Source: an uncultured Bacilli bacterium
GTDB taxonomy: Bacteria; Bacillota_I; Bacilli_A; RF39; UBA660
DNA: 9,140 bases
Reading direction: 5' to 3'
Assembly (NCBI GenBank): GCA_934097255.1
Contig: CAKONT010000037.1
Location: forward strand, 1-9,140
The stretch's first letter is position 1. Each line of letters begins with the position of its first letter. Positions 6,107 through 9,140 of the stretch are shown in pieces. A model generated the notes under the pieces. It saw nothing but the letters and a program-made list of their open reading frames with translations, was not told where the DNA came from and did no database searches. The position numbers and the translations under genes are program-made.

Positions 6107-8668
6107 CTACTCCCTTTTTAACGCAATACTAAGTGGTATTTTATTTAAAGATTTTCTCGAAATATTCATAGCAATAAAATAAGCTAAAAGAATTAAGAAA
6201 AGTCCTAACATCATATTTTTAAATCCAAAACTTATTGGAATTAAAAGTTTCATATCATTTGATAATACAGAAATTATCTTTTTTAATAAATTAATCATAC
6301 AAGGAATTGATAAAAAGTATGCTAAACAAACAACTGGCGTATAAATATTTAAAACAATTCTAGAAATTCTTTTACTTGAATATCCCATAACTTTCATTAA
6401 AGAAATAGTTTTTTTATTTTCTTCGATAATTATATTTGCAATAACACAAATAATAATTAAAGCCATAAACGATGCAAAAATAATAACAACATAAATACTT
6501 TTATTATAAACATCCATCTGACGTTTAATATTATTTTTTAAATCATTCAAGCTAAATACCATACTTATTGTATCTTTTTCATCTTCACTAATATTTTTAA
6601 TACTAGAATACTTATTATCATTTGTATATTTTACATTATAAATATCTTTTGTATATCCAATCATTTTACTTAAATCGCTTCTTTTAACATAACAAGATGT
6701 ATCTAAATAAGTATTATTTATTCCTACTATATAATAACTATAATTTTTATCATTAATATTAAATACAAGTTTATCTCCAATATCGACTGAAAATAATTTT
6801 TTGACATTTTCATTAATAATAATTGTTTTATCTGTTAGGATTGAAAATAAATCTTCTTTTTTATCATTACTAGCTTTTAAATAATTTAAAGTACTATCAA
6901 CACCATTTAAAGAAAGCTCTGTGTCATTGACATCCAAAATTTCTTCCCCATCTTTTTTTATTATTTTACTTACTTTAGCTGATTTTTGAAATACATAATC
7001 ACTAGATGAATTATCTTCTTTTTCCATATAAGAATTATACATAATCATATAATTCCATTTATATAAAGAGAAAGTATCATTAATTATATTATTAAATAAA
7101 TCTTTACCAATTAATGATAAAACAATTAAAAGTCCCGTTACAAAAGATGTTATGAAAACAACTATTAATTTTCCAACTGATCTACTAAGTAACGATACTT
7201 TAAGTTTACGATCAAATTTCATATGCTTAGTTATTTTATTTGTTATTTTACTAACAAAATTGACTTTTAAATTGCTACCTTCTTTTAAAAGTTGAAGCGG
7301 TTTTTTACGAAGCATTATAAATGCTACTAAATATCCTAAAATAGATAAAATAAAACAAGGTGTACAAACACACATTTTAAGAAGTGAATAATCTATTTTT
7401 AAATCATCTAATACTATATTAAAGTAACTAAGATATGTATTTGCTAAAATATCATTACAAAAATAACCAACAAAGTAGCCTAAAAATCCACCCACTAAAG
7501 ATCCAACTATTGGATATACTAAATAACTACAAGAAATAACAAATCGATTGTAACCTAAAGATTTTAAAACACCTATTTGTAATCTTTCGTCATCAATTCT
7601 TTTTTTAGTTATAATTACAATAATAACAACTGAAATACTAAGAAGTAAATATAAAAAATATAAAGCAAAAGTTTTCGTTGTTTTAAGTTCTTCTTGCATA
7701 GCATCTATTCTAATAGCTCTTGCTATTGTTTCAATATTTATACCTATTTTATCTTGTTCATTAACAAACAATTCATTAGCTGGATTATCTGTTTTAGCAA
7801 CTAACCTTTTGGTTTCTTTATCTTCTTCTAAATCAATTTTCATTCTATCTCTAGGATCTTTTTTATCATTAAATTTAGCCGCATAAACACTCGTTTTTGT
7901 ACCAATAACTTCATTATAATCATCAATACTCATATAAACAATATTATTTTTAGACTCATCAAAAATAGGAACATTCATTGATAATAAAGGATATATATAT
8001 GACGAAGAATATGAATATCCAACTATTTTATAATTTTTACCATTTATAGTATAGCAATCCCCTATTTTTAAATTATTCTTCTTAGCAAATCCTTTTAAAA
8101 TAGTTATTTCATTTTTATTTTTAGGAAATGATCCTTCTATTAAATATGGAATATCTATTTTTTCATCTTCTTTTGGCAATATTTTGATATATGTATCATC
8201 TTCAATAACTAATTTTTCCTCTTTTAACTCATAAGAAAAATTATATTTTTTACTTAAAGTATCTATTGTATCTTTTGCTTTTTTAGAATTTATATTATAA
8301 TTTGTGAAAATATTGTCAACCATATAATATAAATAATCATTACATATAGATGTTTTATTAGAAAGACAACTTAAATAAGTATAAACAATTGCCTTTTCAT
8401 TATCATCTATATCTTTTAATTCATTATTTAAATACATCATAACTTCATCAGATGTAAAATCTTTTTCATAAGACATATTAAGAACAAAAGAAAAATCTTC
8501 TACATTTTGTTCTTCTAAATAAGAATAATACCTATTTTCTATTCTATTAACAGCTGTTGTCATCATCGTATATATACCAGTTGACAAAAATATTAAAACA
8601 ATAATTGACAACATTTGTAATTTATGCTTTTTTAACCCTTTAAAAGCATTTAGTAATAACATCATCAT
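6107..8668 (-). CDS. FtsX/MacB-type ABC transporter permease with two FtsX modules
   Basis: An 853-residue membrane subunit with eight predicted membrane helices: about 18-40, 334-354, 376-404, 432-453, 500-521, 722-748, 770-796 and 815-835. Two large extracytoplasmic domains lie at about 41-333 and 522-721. The protein is an internal duplication. Each half has one helix, an outside domain and three helices, and the cytoplasmic coupling motif recurs as ERLQIGVLKSLGYNR (361-375) and NKKTISLMKVMGYSSKR (751-767). One polypeptide thus supplies both halves of a transport channel. The 'type VII' fold uses ATP to drive outside-facing movements rather than classical transport. It starts directly after the upstream ATPase stop, with three tandem ATG codons (8668, 8665, 8662) and GGTGGAG a few bases before them, so the exact start is uncertain by one or two residues. 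It ends with TAG, TGA and TAA in frame in a row. No family-level substrate clue is visible. Confidence 0.93.
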   Translation of the reverse strand: MMMLLLNAFKGLKKHKLQMLSIIVLIFLSTGIYTMMTTAVNRIENRYYSYLEEQNVEDFSFVLNMSYEKDFTSDEVMMYLNNELKDIDDNEKAIVYTYLSCLSNKTSICNDYLYYMVDNIFTNYNINSKKAKDTIDTLSKKYNFSYELKEEKLVIEDDTYIKILPKEDEKIDIPYLIEGSFPKNKNEITILKGFAKKNNLKIGDCYTINGKNYKIVGYSYSSSYIYPLLSMNVPIFDESKNNIVYMSIDDYNEVIGTKTSVYAAKFNDKKDPRDRMKIDLEEDKETKRLVAKTDNPANELFVNEQDKIGINIETIARAIRIDAMQEELKTTKTFALYFLYLLLSISVVIIVIITKKRIDDERLQIGVLKSLGYNRFVISCSYLVYPIVGSLVGGFLGYFVGYFCNDILANTYLSYFNIVLDDLKIDYSLLKMCVCTPCFILSILGYLVAFIMLRKKPLQLLKEGSNLKVNFVSKITNKITKHMKFDRKLKVSLLSRSVGKLIVVFITSFVTGLLIVLSLIGKDLFNNIINDTFSLYKWNYMIMYNSYMEKEDNSSSDYVFQKSAKVSKIIKKDGEEILDVNDTELSLNGVDSTLNYLKASNDKKEDLFSILTDKTIIINENVKKLFSVDIGDKLVFNINDKNYSYYIVGINNTYLDTSCYVKRSDLSKMIGYTKDIYNVKYTNDNKYSSIKNISEDEKDTISMVFSLNDLKNNIKRQMDVYNKSIYVVIIFASFMALIIICVIANIIIEENKKTISLMKVMGYSSKRISRIVLNIYTPVVCLAYFLSIPCMINLLKKIISVLSNDMKLLIPISFGFKNMMLGLFLILLAYFIAMNISRKSLNKIPLSIALKRE

Positions 8669-9140
8669 CTAACTCCACCCAATACTTTCTACGTCTAAAC
8701 AATGCTCATTTTCCTTAATATATTCTATTTTGCCACTATTCATTTTTATAATTTTGTTAGCCATTTTAGCAATAGAAGGATTATGTGTTACAACAATAAC
8801 TGTCGTTTTATACTTTTTATTGACATCACTTAAAACTTTTAAGATCTTTTTTCCAGTTTGTTCATCTAAAGCTCCTGTTGGCTCATCACAAAAAAGAAGT
8901 AAAGGATTTTTTAATAAAGCTCTTGCAATAGCAACCCTTTGCATTTGCCCACCACTTAATTGATAAGGATATTTATCTTTTAAAGAAGAAATACCAATTG
9001 TTTCCATGATTTCATTAACATCAAGTTTTTCTTTTGCAAGTTCAAGTCCTAATTCTATATTTTCATAAACAGTTAAATTTGCAATCAAATTATACGTTTG
9101 AAAAATAAAACCAACATTATTTTTTCGATAATCTAATAAC
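8669..9140 (-). CDS. ABC transporter ATP-binding protein (MacB/LolD-like), 5'-truncated by window edge
   Basis: The second ATPase of the operon, seen from within the helical domain to its stop. The frame runs open to the right edge (156 residues visible, beginning LLDYRKN), so the true start lies outside. The TTG at 9088 is internal, because conserved Q-loop sequence VGFIFQTYNL stands before and across it. Visible motifs are the Q-loop, signature LSGGQMQR, Walker B LLFCDEP, D-loop GALDE and the switch His in VTHNP. Walker A and about 75 N-terminal residues are missing. It closely resembles the ATPase at 5391-6098, including a FCDEPTGALDE block and the IKMNSGKI segment, which points to a gene duplication. 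Its stop codon TAG is immediately followed by the permease ATG. It may pair with the other ATPase as a heterodimer on the single permease, or serve a further permease outside the window. Confidence 0.93.
   Translation of the reverse strand, partial: LLDYRKNNVGFIFQTYNLIANLTVYENIELGLELAKEKLDVNEIMETIGISSLKDKYPYQLSGGQMQRVAIARALLKNPLLLFCDEPTGALDEQTGKKILKVLSDVNKKYKTTVIVVTHNPSIAKMANKIIKMNSGKIEYIKENEHCLDVESIGWS

Noticed and set aside
8730..8963. Rightward open frame of 77 codons opposite the second ATPase
   Set aside because: Same kind of shadow, antisense to conserved ATPase motifs.
9086..9088. TTG as the start of the right-hand ATPase
   Set aside because: The frame continues upstream with conserved Q-loop residues to the window edge, so the TTG is an internal Leu codon.
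1..9140. Reassigned UGA codon as in mycoplasmas
   Set aside because: Trp is TGG in every gene read here and no conserved region is interrupted by TGA. The six gene ends seen use TAA or TAG only, which is weak evidence by itself.
1..9140. tRNA or rRNA genes, CRISPR arrays, insertion sequences or riboswitches
   Set aside because: No cloverleaf, regular spaced repeats, transposase or conserved leader structure could be recognised; gaps between genes are short.

Overview
The window is a very AT-rich stretch (by eye roughly a quarter to 30 % G+C) from an anaerobic low-GC Gram-positive bacterium (Bacillota, or a Bacilli/Mollicutes-type relative). The evidence is a class III anaerobic ribonucleotide reductase, an RNase J of the Bacillus length and type, a Crp/Fnr regulator of the kind common in anaerobic Firmicutes, strong AGGAGG-like ribosome sites and MacB-like ABC exporters. 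The standard genetic code fits: every Trp read here is TGG, and TGA never interrupts a gene. The species cannot be named from the sequence.

Left part (1-2583). The 5' two thirds or more of nrdD run leftward off the edge. Divergent from it, a Crp/Fnr-family regulator runs rightward. The 118-base gap between their probable starts holds a perfect 12-bp palindrome. It lies about 42 bases upstream of the predicted nrdD start site and overlaps the probable -35 box of the regulator gene. This fits one operator activating nrdD and repressing the regulator, but it is inferred from spacing only.

Middle (2584-3697). A 257-base gap between convergent genes carries a decayed leftward reading frame broken by one TAG, and a striking pair of mutually inverted CGTACA/TGTACG dyads that together form a 17-bp perfect hairpin. 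A leftward CPBP-type membrane protease follows. The gap from 3546 to 3697 holds back-to-back promoters for this protease and for RNase J.

Right part (3698-9140). rnjA (RNase J), a housekeeping mRNA-decay gene, runs rightward and ends in a bidirectional terminator that starts before its stop codon. From the opposite side the same terminator serves a tightly coupled leftward ABC exporter operon: ATPase (partial at the right edge), a two-module FtsX/MacB-type permease of 853 residues, then a second complete ATPase. The substrate is unknown; peptide or antimicrobial export or resistance is the usual family role.

The window looks like ordinary chromosome of a gut-type or other anaerobic low-GC bacterium. 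No mobile element, CRISPR array, tRNA or rRNA was seen. The best leads are the nrdD/regulator operator and the paired dyads at 2785-2835; no convincing new multi-gene system was found.
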